From NCBI GenBank assembly GCA_947496145.1, contig CANMBS010000020.1, forward strand, positions 1 through 64,000: a DNA stretch of 64,000 nt, in the 5' to 3' direction. Both the position numbers and the translations under genes were made by a program. The stretch comes from an uncultured Pseudovibrio sp. (lineage in GTDB: Bacteria; Pseudomonadota; Alphaproteobacteria; Rhizobiales; Stappiaceae). Position 1 is the first letter of the stretch. Each line of letters opens with the position of its first letter. This document shows positions 31,773 to 41,380 of this stretch, piece after piece. The notes under the pieces are model-generated. The model made no database searches and was not told the origin of the DNA. It saw only the letters and a program-made list of their open reading frames with translations.

Positions 31773-32141
31773 ATGTCTGAGAAGATGCGTGCTCGTGACT
31801 GGTCGTTTCTGCTTTCTGAAGCAAGCGGCAATCGCTCCCGTGAAACAGTTACCATTGCCTCTGGTAGTGGACTGGTTGAGGCTGGCACTGTGGTTGGCAT
31901 GGTGACTGCCACTGAGAAATATGCCCCTTCACAAGCAACGGGTTCTGATGGCTCCGAAACGGCTAAGGCTGTACTTGCGCAGACAGTAGATGCCACCAAT
32001 GCTGCTGCCAAAGCCGTAATTGTGGCCCGTGATGCTGAGGTTAAAAAAGACCTGATTAAGTATCATTCCACTGTCGATGACGACACCAAGCGAGCTGCAA
32101 AAATTACGCAGTTGGAAGCTTCAGGAATCATCGTGCGCTAA
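31773..32141 (+). CDS. Head decoration protein, lambda gpD family
   Basis: ATG at 31773, preceded by GGAG at 6 bases, gives 122 residues. Blocks RDWSFLLSEASGNRSRETVT, GTVVGMVTATEKYAPSQAT and KAVIVARDAEVKKDLIKYHS match the decoration protein family. Trimers stabilise the expanded capsid. It is followed by the major capsid gene, as in lambda. Confidence 0.85.
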   Translation: MSEKMRARDWSFLLSEASGNRSRETVTIASGSGLVEAGTVVGMVTATEKYAPSQATGSDGSETAKAVLAQTVDATNAAAKAVIVARDAEVKKDLIKYHSTVDDDTKRAAKITQLEASGIIVR

Positions 32142-32183
32142 GCGCTTCAAAACCTTTCCCCTGATTGAATTTGAGAGAAACGT

Positions 32184-33206
32184 ATGTCCAGTATTTGGAA
32201 CGACGATAAGTTTAGCGTGCACAGTTTGACGGCTGCAATCAACGAGGAACCATCTGTCCCTGATCAGATTGGCAAGTCAGGTCTGTTTAATGAAGATGGG
32301 GTTGAGACGACCTACATTGAGATTGAACGTCAGGGCAATGATTTGCAGCTTGTTGAGCCAACGCAGCGCGGTGGGCCTGGTGAAACCACTGGTGATGAAG
32401 TCCGCACCATGGAAACCTTCAAGATCCCGCATTATCAACGTGATGATCATATCAGCGCTGATGAAATCCAGAACGTTCGGAAATTTGGCACTGACAATCA
32501 GCCAGAAGCACTGCGTGACCGTGTGATCAAGAAAGGTGTGCGACATGCTCGTGATCTTGATAACACCCTTGAACATCAGCGTATTGGCGCGATTTCAGGC
32601 ATTGTGACGACTGCAAAGGGTGTTGTACTCGCAAACCTTTACCAGAAGTTCGGCTATGCAGTACCAGCGCCTCTTGATCTTGATCACAGTAACAGCGACT
32701 TGAAGATTGGTCGCGTGTTTAAGCACTTTCTCTATGGCATTGAAGATGATCTTGACCGTGGTTACGGGCACCTGCACGTTTTTACAGGGCGCAATCTGCA
32801 TGAGTGGCTCTGGAATCGGCCTGAGGTGCGGGAAACCTTCCTGAACACAAGCTCAGCTGGCGTTTTGCGTGAAGACGTGCCGGATGTGTTTAACTTTGGC
32901 GCGTTCAAGTTTGAACGCTACAAGCAAGGCAAAAAAGCCCGGGAAGCTGGCGGCGGCACTTATATTGGGCACGATGAAGCACGTGTTGTGCCGTTTGGAG
33001 TACAAGACCTCTTCCTGACGCGCTTTGCACCCGCAGATTACGAAGAGACAGTGAACACAGAAGGTTTGCCGCTCTACCTGCGCCAGTATCCTGATCCAAA
33101 TGGTAAGGGACGCTCGCTTGAAGTGCAGACAAACCCGATTTCGATTTGCACTAACCCGGGTGTGCTTCGCAAAATTCGCCTCCAGAACTACAATCCAAAT
33201 AGCTAA
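32184..33206 (+). CDS. Major capsid protein, lambda gpE family
   Basis: The 340-residue protein (MSSIWNDDKFSVHSLTAAIN) contains IGKSGLFNEDGVETTYIEIE, PHYQRDDHISADEIQNVRKF, and VFTGRNLHEWLWNRPEVRET, all typical of the lambda E family. It has the expected length. It follows the decoration gene. It forms the icosahedral shell. Confidence 0.92.
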   Translation: MSSIWNDDKFSVHSLTAAINEEPSVPDQIGKSGLFNEDGVETTYIEIERQGNDLQLVEPTQRGGPGETTGDEVRTMETFKIPHYQRDDHISADEIQNVRKFGTDNQPEALRDRVIKKGVRHARDLDNTLEHQRIGAISGIVTTAKGVVLANLYQKFGYAVPAPLDLDHSNSDLKIGRVFKHFLYGIEDDLDRGYGHLHVFTGRNLHEWLWNRPEVRETFLNTSSAGVLREDVPDVFNFGAFKFERYKQGKKAREAGGGTYIGHDEARVVPFGVQDLFLTRFAPADYEETVNTEGLPLYLRQYPDPNGKGRSLEVQTNPISICTNPGVLRKIRLQNYNPNS

Positions 33207-33215
33207 GGACCCGTT

Positions 33216-33644
33216 ATGAGCAAGACAAAGTGGGTTGCCAGCTCCTACGGGTTAAAGATCCCCGGCAGTGTTCTTGATGAAGACAAAGAAAGGGAAGTTG
33301 ATCCCGGTGAAGCTGTTGAAGTGCCATTTGGATATGGCACACACCTGATCGAGGACGGTTTGGCATATGAGGCCGAAGAGCCAGATACTGAACCAGTCTC
33401 AGACGGGGATGGGGATGATGCCTATAGCAGCATGTCAATGGAAGAACTTGAAGCCGTGGCAAAGGAGTTTGGCTACAACCCTCCCGGTAACATCAAGCCT
33501 GAAACACTGCGTAAAAAAGTCCGTAAGCTGGTAGCTGATAAGTTCACAGAACTTGAAGGCAGGGCCAAAGAACTAGGCGTAGATGTTCAGGGTGACTGGG
33601 CGCTGGAAGAGCTGGAAGCAGCCATAGAGCAGGCTTCAAAGTAA
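33216..33644 (+). CDS. Head protein with HeH/LEM-like repeats
   Basis: The 142-residue protein has an acidic linker and two similar helical segments: MSMEELEAVAKEFGYNPPGN and ELEGRAKELGVDVQGDWALE. These resemble HeH/LEM-type DNA-end-binding motifs found in some phage FI-like proteins. The position after the capsid gene corresponds to lambda FI or another head completion gene. The role is inferred only. Confidence 0.55.
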   Translation: MSKTKWVASSYGLKIPGSVLDEDKEREVDPGEAVEVPFGYGTHLIEDGLAYEAEEPDTEPVSDGDGDDAYSSMSMEELEAVAKEFGYNPPGNIKPETLRKKVRKLVADKFTELEGRAKELGVDVQGDWALEELEAAIEQASK

Positions 33645-33695
33645 CATCAAGGGCGCGGGGAAACTCGCGCTCTTCCTCTTTGCGGTGAGGGCATC

Positions 33696-34061
33696 ATGTC
33701 ACCTGAAACTAAAACTCACTTCAACCGTGCGATTGATGAGATTGACAAGAGGTTAGGTCAAGAATGCCAGCTTAAATTCTTGAAGGATGGCAAGGCTGAT
33801 ACCTCCAGAAACAACCTTACTGTAAACGCGATATTGAGAGTGCGCAGTCCTGAAAGGTCCACATTAGCAGGTGGGCGCAAGCAAGGCTGGAAAGGGTCTG
33901 TAGAAGGCCAGAAAGCAACGCTGCATATTTCTAAGTCGCGATACCCTGACTTAAAAATCGTTATAGGAGACAAGGTCCTCTCTGAGGGACATTGGTATGA
34001 GGTTGCAAACGTAAACACCCGTGATCAGCTAAGACTAAAAGTGGAGTTGAATCGCTCATGA
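33696..34061 (+). CDS. Head-tail connector-like protein
   Basis: The 121-residue protein (MSPETKTHFNRAIDEIDKRL) has beta-rich segments (NNLTVNAILRVRSPERSTLA, KATLHISKSRYPDLKIVIGD, HWYEVANVNTRDQLRLKVEL), which resemble FII/head-tail joining proteins of lambda type. The position between head and tail modules supports this. A GC-rich hairpin GGGCGCG/CGCGCTC lies in the leader at 33651-33673. Confidence 0.55.
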   Translation: MSPETKTHFNRAIDEIDKRLGQECQLKFLKDGKADTSRNNLTVNAILRVRSPERSTLAGGRKQGWKGSVEGQKATLHISKSRYPDLKIVIGDKVLSEGHWYEVANVNTRDQLRLKVELNRS

Positions 34062-34780
34062 GTATTGTTCGGATTTTGACCCGGTATGCGATCTGCGAAG
34101 CCCTGAAAGGGGAAACACTTGCGGGTGATAGTGTCAAGGATTCCGAGATCAACGCTATCAATCTGGATGATCAAACCCTTGGCATCGAAGAGAGTAAGCC
34201 GTTCATAGCTGTCTATACAGACGACATGAAAGCGGAGTTTGGCGATAATCGCCCCGAGTACCGGGAAAATGCAGATGTAAGCATCTTTATTGAATGGGGC
34301 GTCACATCCGCAATGGGTGCGTTTGATCCGGAGACAGGTGAAACGGTCTTGATCCCGGGTGTACCCAACACTGACAGGGAAATGGAACGCCAACTTGATA
34401 TCACCGGAAGGCAGATCATTGATGCGCTCACATGCACGATGGCTCAAGAGGAGTGGTTGGGTCTGCTGGTCATCAAAAGGCACTCATTGAGCCGTGCTCG
34501 TGTCTCTGGGGCAGATGATGGCGCTAAGATGGCTGCGCATCAGTTCATTCTCAAATGTGATCTGATTGATGACCCCATTAAAGGGCAGGAGATCATCAGG
34601 CCGATCCCTGAAATTCTAGCACACATGAAAGCCTCTGATGATCCCGCCAACAGCAAATGGGCTGAGGTTATTGAAGAAATGTTGCAGCCTTCCGTGAGTG
34701 AGGCTGAAGCATACCGGCAGCATTATGGTGAAACAATTGAGCAGCAACGCGCTGTAGGTATCTATGAGGTACCTGAATGA
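34058..34780 (+). CDS. Hypothetical head-tail interface protein
   Basis: The 240-residue protein overlaps the previous gene by 4 bases. It contains KPFIAVYTDDMKAEFGDNRP and TDREMERQLDITGRQIIDAL, and later HQFILKCDLIDDPIKGQEII. Its position before the spike gene matches tail-completion or terminator proteins of contractile phages, but no family is recognised with confidence. Confidence 0.5.
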   Translation: MSIVRILTRYAICEALKGETLAGDSVKDSEINAINLDDQTLGIEESKPFIAVYTDDMKAEFGDNRPEYRENADVSIFIEWGVTSAMGAFDPETGETVLIPGVPNTDREMERQLDITGRQIIDALTCTMAQEEWLGLLVIKRHSLSRARVSGADDGAKMAAHQFILKCDLIDDPIKGQEIIRPIPEILAHMKASDDPANSKWAEVIEEMLQPSVSEAEAYRQHYGETIEQQRAVGIYEVPE

Positions 34781-35334
34781 GCAGTGTGGATCAACTTGCT
34801 GACCAGATTGCAGGGCTGGTTGCTGAGATAGAGACCATCAAGAGCGCACTTTCTGAAATGGTGCAGGTAGGTGTTGTTTCAAAGACAGATGCAAAGAAAG
34901 GCTACCGCATCGAGCTTGGGAAAGACGATGAAGACAAGCCTCTCCTTAGCCCCTGGCTTCCCCATCCTGAGACAGGCAAGACCTCTGTCCCGCTTAAAAA
35001 AGGACAGACGGTTGGAATCCTTAATGTGAGTGGTGACCCGAGGCAGGGCATTATTTCACGTCATGGCTACAGCAAGGGGCATGAGACACCTAATCAGGAC
35101 ATGGAAGCCAACGTTTTCGAGGATGCTGGTGTTCGGGTGGAGATCAAAGGCGGGGTTTTAAAGATCACCGCTGACACTTCGGTTGAGATTGAGATTGGCG
35201 GCGTAAACCATACCATTTCAGGTGATGGCGTTATCACTGACGGCGGCGAGATTAGGCACAACTCTAAAGATATCGGCGATACCCATAAGCACGAGAATTC
35301 AGGTGGGCCAAATGTTGGTGGTGTCCCGGTTTAA
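34777..35334 (+). CDS. Baseplate spike / assembly protein V, P2-like
   Basis: The 185-residue protein has an N-terminal helix (LADQIAGLVAEIETIKSALS), an OB-like part (VGVVSKTDAKKGYRIELG, LPHPETGKTSVPLKKGQTVG) and a triple-helix-like C-terminus. The end TISGDGVITDGGEIRHNSKD then THKHENSGGPN contains the HxH motif that binds a metal ion at the tip of P2 gpV. It pierces the outer membrane during infection. Confidence 0.82.
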   Translation: MSSVDQLADQIAGLVAEIETIKSALSEMVQVGVVSKTDAKKGYRIELGKDDEDKPLLSPWLPHPETGKTSVPLKKGQTVGILNVSGDPRQGIISRHGYSKGHETPNQDMEANVFEDAGVRVEIKGGVLKITADTSVEIEIGGVNHTISGDGVITDGGEIRHNSKDIGDTHKHENSGGPNVGGVPV

Positions 35335-35348
35335 GAGGTTCAAAAAAT

Positions 35349-35528
35349 ATGCAGAAACAGAAGTATCGTATCAGTGAAGGTGCTGAGATCATCAATGGTG
35401 CTCGGGTGCCTGATACCCGCATAGTCGAGATGAGCGAGTGCGAAGCTGAGTATTATGTTTCATTGGGCATTGCCAGCCTTCACAAGACATCAGGCCGGGG
35501 CAGGCCCAAGGATGATGTAGGGGGCTAG
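35349..35528 (+). CDS. Small baseplate-region protein (59 residues)
   Basis: A frame from ATG 35349 to TAG 35528 encodes MQKQKYRISEGAEIINGARV and ends GRPKDDVGG. It lies 14 bases after the spike gene and 1 base before the gpW-like gene, so it must be co-transcribed. It is acidic with a Gly/Arg/Lys tail. No function is known. Confidence 0.55.
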   Translation: MQKQKYRISEGAEIINGARVPDTRIVEMSECEAEYYVSLGIASLHKTSGRGRPKDDVGG

Positions 35529-35529
35529 A

Positions 35530-35931
35530 ATGACTGGCCTTTGCAGGCATACGGGCAAGCCAATCGACAATCTCAAATCAGCGTTACAAGGTGTAGAGGT
35601 GATTTTTACCACACGCCTTTTTTCTCGAATAATGCTCAGGCATTTTGGGGCCGGAGTGCTGGAGATCATTGGTAAGAAGCTCACAGTTAAGCTCCTGCCT
35701 GTTTTTATGCAGCTGGTTGCTGTTGCCATTGATCGTTGGGAGCCGCGTTTTAAAGTGCGTAAAGTGACCCCCTCAGCATCGCCTGAGGAGCTTCGCAAGG
35801 GACAACTCACTCTGCAAATTGATGCAGATTACAGACCCAAAGCCCATCTAAGTCCACCCGATTATACTTTAGAGCGGCGCATCTCCTTTGTTCTCGACAT
35901 GGGGCAAGGAGGTGTTAAGGCTCGTTTATGA
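35530..35931 (+). CDS. Baseplate protein W (gp25-like)
   Basis: The 133-residue protein contains GKPIDNLKSALQGVEVIFTT then RLFSRIMLRHFGAGVLEIIG, the characteristic start of P2 gpW/T4 gp25. The C-terminus has a beta-rich part (PSASPEELRKGQLTLQIDAD). It forms part of the inner baseplate wedge. The next gene starts 7 bases later. Confidence 0.78.
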   Translation: MTGLCRHTGKPIDNLKSALQGVEVIFTTRLFSRIMLRHFGAGVLEIIGKKLTVKLLPVFMQLVAVAIDRWEPRFKVRKVTPSASPEELRKGQLTLQIDADYRPKAHLSPPDYTLERRISFVLDMGQGGVKARL

Positions 35932-35938
35932 GGATTCC

Positions 35939-36796
35939 ATGAGCCGATTTGATCCGCATTCCTTTCCCCGCCCTGTGGTGGTACAGCCACTGGATTATGA
36001 GCAGGCAAAAAAGAAATGCCTGCAAACTGGTGTAAAGGTCTTTCACGATGCCGGGTATCACTACACGGTTGAGAACCTTGAAACAGACCCGCTGGTGATC
36101 GCCAGTGAGGCTGCGGCCTATGGGGACTTACACTTTGTCGGTCGGCTGAATGACGCAGCTCGCGTGGTGCTTCTTTCAGAGTTTGCGCAAGGGGATGACT
36201 TAAGGCTTAAGGTGAAGCGCTCCGGTATTGTAGCTCTTGAAGGGGAAAGTGATTCTGCTTTGAGAGAAAGGGAGCGGGTTGCACAAAAGGGACGCTCTGG
36301 CTGGTCTGATGATTACTTTAAGGCGTGGGCCCTGTCAGCAGACCCAATGGTGCGCGATGTTAAGGTCTATGCTGAGACCCGCAATGGGGTGGAGCGCTGG
36401 CTGGTTGTCTCAATCCTGTCTCATGACAACAACGGCATTCCAACGCCTGATCTTTTGCAAAAGGTGGCTGCCGCTTGCAAGGACACCGGGTTTAAAAACT
36501 CCTTGCTGGAACTGGAAGCGCGGGCTGCTGTGGTGCGTACGGTGAATATCACTGGAACCATCTACTATTATCCTGAGGCTGTGATCCCTGACGACCCGGG
36601 AAAGCCGCTGCTTGATGCCTGGCAGAAGGACCAGCAGCAGGGACTTGATCTGACAGATGATTACATCAGCGCCAAGGTCTATCATGCTGGCATACAGCGT
36701 ATTGAGCTTGAGAACTGGCAGGACCAGTTTGCTTCACCCTATGAGGCGCTTTCTCTGGGCACCGTGAACTTTAAGCCGGAAAGGCTGCTGTCATGA
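35939..36796 (+). CDS. Baseplate protein J, P2-like
   Basis: ATG at 35939 (MSRFDPHSFPRPVVVQPLDY) gives 285 residues. The middle (LHFVGRLNDAARVVLLSEFA, then DSALRERERVAQKGRSGWSD) and DYFKAWALSADPMVRDVKVY, VVSILSHDNNGIPTPDLLQK match gpJ-type proteins. It links the wedge to the tail fibre protein. The following gene overlaps its stop by 4 bases. Confidence 0.83.
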   Translation: MSRFDPHSFPRPVVVQPLDYEQAKKKCLQTGVKVFHDAGYHYTVENLETDPLVIASEAAAYGDLHFVGRLNDAARVVLLSEFAQGDDLRLKVKRSGIVALEGESDSALRERERVAQKGRSGWSDDYFKAWALSADPMVRDVKVYAETRNGVERWLVVSILSHDNNGIPTPDLLQKVAAACKDTGFKNSLLELEARAAVVRTVNITGTIYYYPEAVIPDDPGKPLLDAWQKDQQQGLDLTDDYISAKVYHAGIQRIELENWQDQFASPYEALSLGTVNFKPERLLS

Positions 36797-37629
36797 GCCG
36801 GGCGCTGTTACCACCGGGATCAGGACTGTTCACACAGGCACTTGCCGAGATGCTGGATAGCCATGGGCGCTATGCTCATTACATCGACAAGATCAAGCAC
36901 ATCGGTGTGACCTTTACCCCTGAAGACTGGGTGCCCTGGCTGATCTGGGATTATGGTCTTGAAGAGGTGGTGCCTTATGTGCGCGACATGCAGCGGGTGC
37001 TTGCTGAAGGGCCGGAATGGCAGCGCACACGGGGCACGGACAGGGCCTTTGAGATCGCGTTTACATGGCTGAATTCAGAGGGCTATATTGATGCGCCTGA
37101 TGGGCGGCATATGTGGTGGGAGTATCAGCTTGGGTTCACGCAATCACCAAGCGATCTGGAGCAATTGAAGCAGCTTGTGGGGTTATCAAGGCTTTCGCAG
37201 GCCGCAGAAGGCGAACTGTTCCGGATCTTTTCTGAAGACTTTGACCATCGCCCGGTGCGCATGGATGAGCACTGTTATGACGACGGGCTTTTTGACGGGT
37301 ATTCGGGCTTAAAGATGTGGGAGGGATCGCCTCTCATCTCAGTGGGCGTGTCTCAGGCCCATGTGATGGGTGAAGATCATCTGGCCCCTGTAACAGGCAC
37401 ACTCCTCTCATTTGCAACGGTGCTGGAGGCTGACAAGGGCCTTCGCTATGATGAAGCTATCTTTGATGACCACCCTGAACAGGTGGTGATGGCTTTACAT
37501 TCCAGCACGCTTACGAGCGGAAGTGTGCTGGACTACGAGGTTTCCGGCTGGCCTGACTGGTGGCCTGATGACTGGAGTGAGGTAGCAAAGCCGCACCTCA
37601 TCGCGACACGGCCAGACATCTTCGAATAA
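36793..37629 (+). CDS. Tail protein I, P2-like
   Basis: The 278-residue protein has the P2 gpI start (LLPPGSGLFTQALAEMLDSH) and WVPWLIWDYGLEEVVPYVRD then TRGTDRAFEIAFTWLNSEGY. The C-terminal half is longer than in P2 gpI and may carry fibre-attachment segments (DDGLFDGYSGLKMWEGSPLI). It connects baseplate and fibre. Confidence 0.75.
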   Translation: MSRALLPPGSGLFTQALAEMLDSHGRYAHYIDKIKHIGVTFTPEDWVPWLIWDYGLEEVVPYVRDMQRVLAEGPEWQRTRGTDRAFEIAFTWLNSEGYIDAPDGRHMWWEYQLGFTQSPSDLEQLKQLVGLSRLSQAAEGELFRIFSEDFDHRPVRMDEHCYDDGLFDGYSGLKMWEGSPLISVGVSQAHVMGEDHLAPVTGTLLSFATVLEADKGLRYDEAIFDDHPEQVVMALHSSTLTSGSVLDYEVSGWPDWWPDDWSEVAKPHLIATRPDIFE

Positions 37630-37656
37630 CTCTTATCCCTAAAACTTGAGGTGGCA

Positions 37657-38172
37657 ATGAGCACCCCGATCTATCACGAGGTCCGCACGCGGGCCGCGAC
37701 CCTTGCCGTTACAAAGGTGCTGGCTGAACAGACATGGATTGCTGCGCTGTGCCCACCCTCTCCAGAGTGGAATGGAACGCCTCCTGAACCGGACTTTGAT
37801 AATCCGGCACTCGAAGCGCCCTTCCTGTTTTTGCGCTCATTTGCGGTCGGGTTTCTGACGCCTGACCAAAACGGACCGGTTGCAGGCCAGACCCCGGACG
37901 GGCAAGTGCTGAAATACATGGTGAGCGAAGAGCCGACGGATACGGTTTTTGTGCGGGTTGATGCGCCGGTTGGAACCTTTGGCGGGCAGTTGCTCGGCTC
38001 GCTGGCGCTTTACTCCTCCCCGACGCTTGCTGATGGTGTTCCTCCCGGAAAGGTGGTTCTGGAACCACAGGACGTTACTGATCGGGGCACGCTTTGCCGT
38101 GTGATCAACCAGACACCTGTGCCGCTGTTTGCCGGGCACGGTCTTTCCCACTTCTTCATTGACAGGTACTGA
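37657..38172 (+). CDS. Hypothetical tail/baseplate protein
   Basis: ATG at 37657, preceded by GAGGTGG, gives 171 residues (MSTPIYHEVRTRAATLAVTK). The content (PFLFLRSFAVGFLTPDQNGP, VGTFGGQLLGSLALYSSPTL) is beta-rich. It sits between gpI and the large DUF4815-like protein. No family is recognised. Confidence 0.5.
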   Translation: MSTPIYHEVRTRAATLAVTKVLAEQTWIAALCPPSPEWNGTPPEPDFDNPALEAPFLFLRSFAVGFLTPDQNGPVAGQTPDGQVLKYMVSEEPTDTVFVRVDAPVGTFGGQLLGSLALYSSPTLADGVPPGKVVLEPQDVTDRGTLCRVINQTPVPLFAGHGLSHFFIDRY

Positions 38173-38173
38173 C

Positions 38174-41100
38174 ATGATTGGATTTTCAGAGCTGATGGCA
38201 AAGTTCGGCCTGACTGATGCCAGGAGCCGTTATGACCGTTCAAAGGGGTTTCAGCGCCTTATCTTTCGTGGTCGCCAGTTTGTGGAATCTGCCGAAGCCA
38301 ATGAAGCACAGCAGATCACCGAAGCTCGCATTGGTGATGTGGGCACCATGCTGGTTGGCACAAGCTCACTGCGCGAAGGCGGGACTGTCGTACCCCAGTC
38401 AACTGGGGTTGTGCTGGTCGAGGCGGGCAGGGTCTGGGCAGAAAATGCATTGCTTGAAGTCCCGGAACAGACACTTACCGTGCCCGCACAAGGCCCGTGT
38501 GTTGTTGGTGTTTACGTGCACTCGCATGTGATCACCCATGAAGAGGACCCGAGCCTTAAAGGTATCATCACCGGGACGGCAAGTTATGGCAAAGGGCTAG
38601 CTGCACGGCTTTCCTACCTTGCGCAGTGGGGCGTTGAAGGAGACGGGAGTGAAGGAACCTTCCATCCCGTTCATACCCTTCAGGACGGACAGGTGCTCAA
38701 TGTGATTGAACCGCCTGCAGGCGATATCGCAGAGCAGCTTGTGGCCCGTCATGTGCGCCAATCCCATGGTTCACACATCATCAAAGGTTTTGAGGTGGCC
38801 TATGGTGGCAAGCAGGGCGATGACCACCGCTTTATCCTCAAAGCCGGTGAACTGCGGGCCAATGGTGTTCTGGTGACCCGCACGGTGGACAGCTCCTATC
38901 TGATGTCGGAGCAGCCTGAGCTTTCTCTGGTGCGGACCGAAAACACCGCCTATGTGGACCGTGGGGATGGCAAGTGTGAGATCAAAACCAATCGTGCCCC
39001 CATTGATGAGATTGTTGAGGTGACCATTGTTGCTTCCATGTCCAAAACCATCACCCATGGCACAGCGGGCGGTCTGGACAGCATTGGGGTGCCGTCCATC
39101 TATGCCATTACCTCGGTTAAGGCCGGGTCTGTTTCATATACTGAAGGCACCGACTTTAAGCGTGTTGGCGATAAGCTGGACTGGTCATTAAACGGAGCTG
39201 AGCCGGATCCGGGATCAAGCCTTGACCTTGTGCTGGAATACTCCACGCAAGCCACCCCTGAAAGCGTAGGGGCTGATGGCTTTGTGATTGGCGGCGGGGT
39301 TGCGGGCCGCAACGTTGCCACCCGCTATAAGTTCAAGCTGGCGCGCACGGATATCCTTGCGGTGAGCCAGACAGGCGAGATCATATACCTTACCGGGGTT
39401 TCCAACGAGTTTTATCCCAAATCTCCCTTTGTGGCAGATGAGCTGTGCCCGTTAGCCCGTATCCATAACCGCTGGGGGCAAACCCCGGTGATTGAACAGA
39501 TCGGGCTTGTGGCGGTCAAAGAGGTGGAGGCCCGTGCCATGCATCACGATATGCTGGTGCTGGCACAGCAGGTCTCAAAGATCGGATTGCGCCAGCAGGC
39601 AGCCGAGCGGGACCCGGCCAGCCACAAAGGATACTTTAGCGACAACTGTACGGACCGCTCGCAGATGGATCTGGGGCTTAACCCAACCGTTGCGGTGGTG
39701 GGCGGTGTTCTCCGCCTGCCGGTTGAGGTGAGCCTGCACCACATCAACCTGTCGCAAGACTGGTACACGCTCCCTTACACCGCAGAGGTGATTGAAGAAC
39801 AGCCGTTCAGAACAGGGGAGACAAAGATCAACCCCTATATGGCCTTTGAGCCGGTGCCTGCCGCCTTGCAACTGACACCACCTGCCCACTACTGGACTGA
39901 GGTGGAAACAGAAACCTTACATGCCCAGACAGTGCGCATGGTGGCCTGGAATGCATCAGCGGGAACCCAGACGCTTAATGAGCGCATCAGTGCCTCACAG
40001 CGTGAAGCTGAATTCATTCCGGCCCTCTCCGTTGCCTACCGGGCTGAGAATTTCGGGCCGGGTGAGGAACTGGAAACACTGAGCTTTGATGGTATTGCCA
40101 TTGCTCAAACGGCAGTTGCCAATGCTCAAGGCGTTGTGACCGGCTCCTTTAATGTGCCTGCCAATGTGCCGACGGGCCAGAAGCGGGTGGAAATCAAAGG
40201 CAAGGCTGGCTCTGAAGCTTCTGCTGTCTTTATCGGGCAGGGCATCATTGTCACAGAGCAGTGGCGTGTCACCACTGTTTTACTTCGTCCTCAGGAGCGT
40301 CCGCGCCGTGTTGATCCTGTCTCCCAGAGCTTTGCACTTGCTGAAGAGCGGATGGTGCTTGGGGTGGACGTGGAGTTTACCGCTCGCGGGGATGCATCCA
40401 AACCTGTGATCTGTGAGGTGCGCTCAGCGCCTCAGGACACACCTGCCGGCAATGTTCTGGCCTCAGGAACCATCCCAGGCGATTTTGCTCCTGGTGATCC
40501 TGTCGTTGACAAAGAGAGCAACTACACCCGCATCCTGTGGGACCTGCCGGTGCTGAGCAAGGCGGGCGAGCGCAACGCCTTTGCGCTGCTTTGTGATGAT
40601 GCCAGTCATGCGGTGGCCTTCGGGCAGCTTGGCTCCCAGCAAAGCAGCGATGATCTTAAAGGTTTTGATAAGCGCAAACAGAAGTGGGTGCGCAAGAACC
40701 CGGTTGGCGGGCAGATGGCAACCAGTCCCAATAATGCAGGCTGGATACTGCATCCTGACAAGGATCTGACCCACCGGATTATCGGCGCTCGTTTTACCTC
40801 TGCCACCCGCCGGATTGCAGCTGGCAGTGTCACCTTTACCAAGGTCTCTGACATTGTTGCCGCTTTGCAGTTTGAGCTTATGGGGCCGCAGACAAGTGTT
40901 GTGGTTGAGCTTGCCAAAGACGGGGAAGTAATCCCCCTTGAGCCCAACACCCACGTGGAGTTTGACCGCTATCTCAATGGGGAGTGGGCAGTCACGCTTG
41001 TGCTTACCGGGACAGCAACACGCTCGCCCCTTATTGCCGGGAGCCTGACTTTGCAGACGGGCACCTTGCAGGAAAGTGCCGATTATTACTCGCAGGCGAT

Positions 41101-41377
41101 CACGCTGGATACAGCAGATGGTGCTCTTAAAGTGCGGACCCTGTTTGATGTGCTGACACCGGGAGAGGCTTCAATCTCTCATGCCATTGGCGGGGATGGT
41201 GACTGGAGCGCTCTGACGCCGGACAAACACCTTGCCAGAGGCGAAGGCTGGACGCAGCGCGAGCATTTGCTTGCCAGCACCCAGAAGAGCGAGGTCCGCC
41301 TGAAACTGAGCTTAACGGGTACGCCTGATGCACGCCCTCAGGTGCGCGGGATCACGGCGAGGGCAACAAAGGTTTAA
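38174..41377 (+). CDS. Large tail/fibre protein, DUF4815-type
   Basis: ATG at 38174 gives 1067 residues. The N-terminal block SRYDRSKGFQRLIFRGRQFV then ESAEANEAQQI matches the DUF4815 family ('Y-D-R ... LLFRPGR ... ELNELQSI'), known from phage tail structures. The long middle and end are beta-rich repeats. It is the largest gene of the tail region and probably forms the fibre or side spike that recognises the host. Confidence 0.65.
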   Translation: MIGFSELMAKFGLTDARSRYDRSKGFQRLIFRGRQFVESAEANEAQQITEARIGDVGTMLVGTSSLREGGTVVPQSTGVVLVEAGRVWAENALLEVPEQTLTVPAQGPCVVGVYVHSHVITHEEDPSLKGIITGTASYGKGLAARLSYLAQWGVEGDGSEGTFHPVHTLQDGQVLNVIEPPAGDIAEQLVARHVRQSHGSHIIKGFEVAYGGKQGDDHRFILKAGELRANGVLVTRTVDSSYLMSEQPELSLVRTENTAYVDRGDGKCEIKTNRAPIDEIVEVTIVASMSKTITHGTAGGLDSIGVPSIYAITSVKAGSVSYTEGTDFKRVGDKLDWSLNGAEPDPGSSLDLVLEYSTQATPESVGADGFVIGGGVAGRNVATRYKFKLARTDILAVSQTGEIIYLTGVSNEFYPKSPFVADELCPLARIHNRWGQTPVIEQIGLVAVKEVEARAMHHDMLVLAQQVSKIGLRQQAAERDPASHKGYFSDNCTDRSQMDLGLNPTVAVVGGVLRLPVEVSLHHINLSQDWYTLPYTAEVIEEQPFRTGETKINPYMAFEPVPAALQLTPPAHYWTEVETETLHAQTVRMVAWNASAGTQTLNERISASQREAEFIPALSVAYRAENFGPGEELETLSFDGIAIAQTAVANAQGVVTGSFNVPANVPTGQKRVEIKGKAGSEASAVFIGQGIIVTEQWRVTTVLLRPQERPRRVDPVSQSFALAEERMVLGVDVEFTARGDASKPVICEVRSAPQDTPAGNVLASGTIPGDFAPGDPVVDKESNYTRILWDLPVLSKAGERNAFALLCDDASHAVAFGQLGSQQSSDDLKGFDKRKQKWVRKNPVGGQMATSPNNAGWILHPDKDLTHRIIGARFTSATRRIAAGSVTFTKVSDIVAALQFELMGPQTSVVVELAKDGEVIPLEPNTHVEFDRYLNGEWAVTLVLTGTATRSPLIAGSLTLQTGTLQESADYYSQAITLDTADGALKVRTLFDVLTPGEASISHAIGGDGDWSALTPDKHLARGEGWTQREHLLASTQKSEVRLKLSLTGTPDARPQVRGITARATKV

Positions 41378-41380
41378 GCC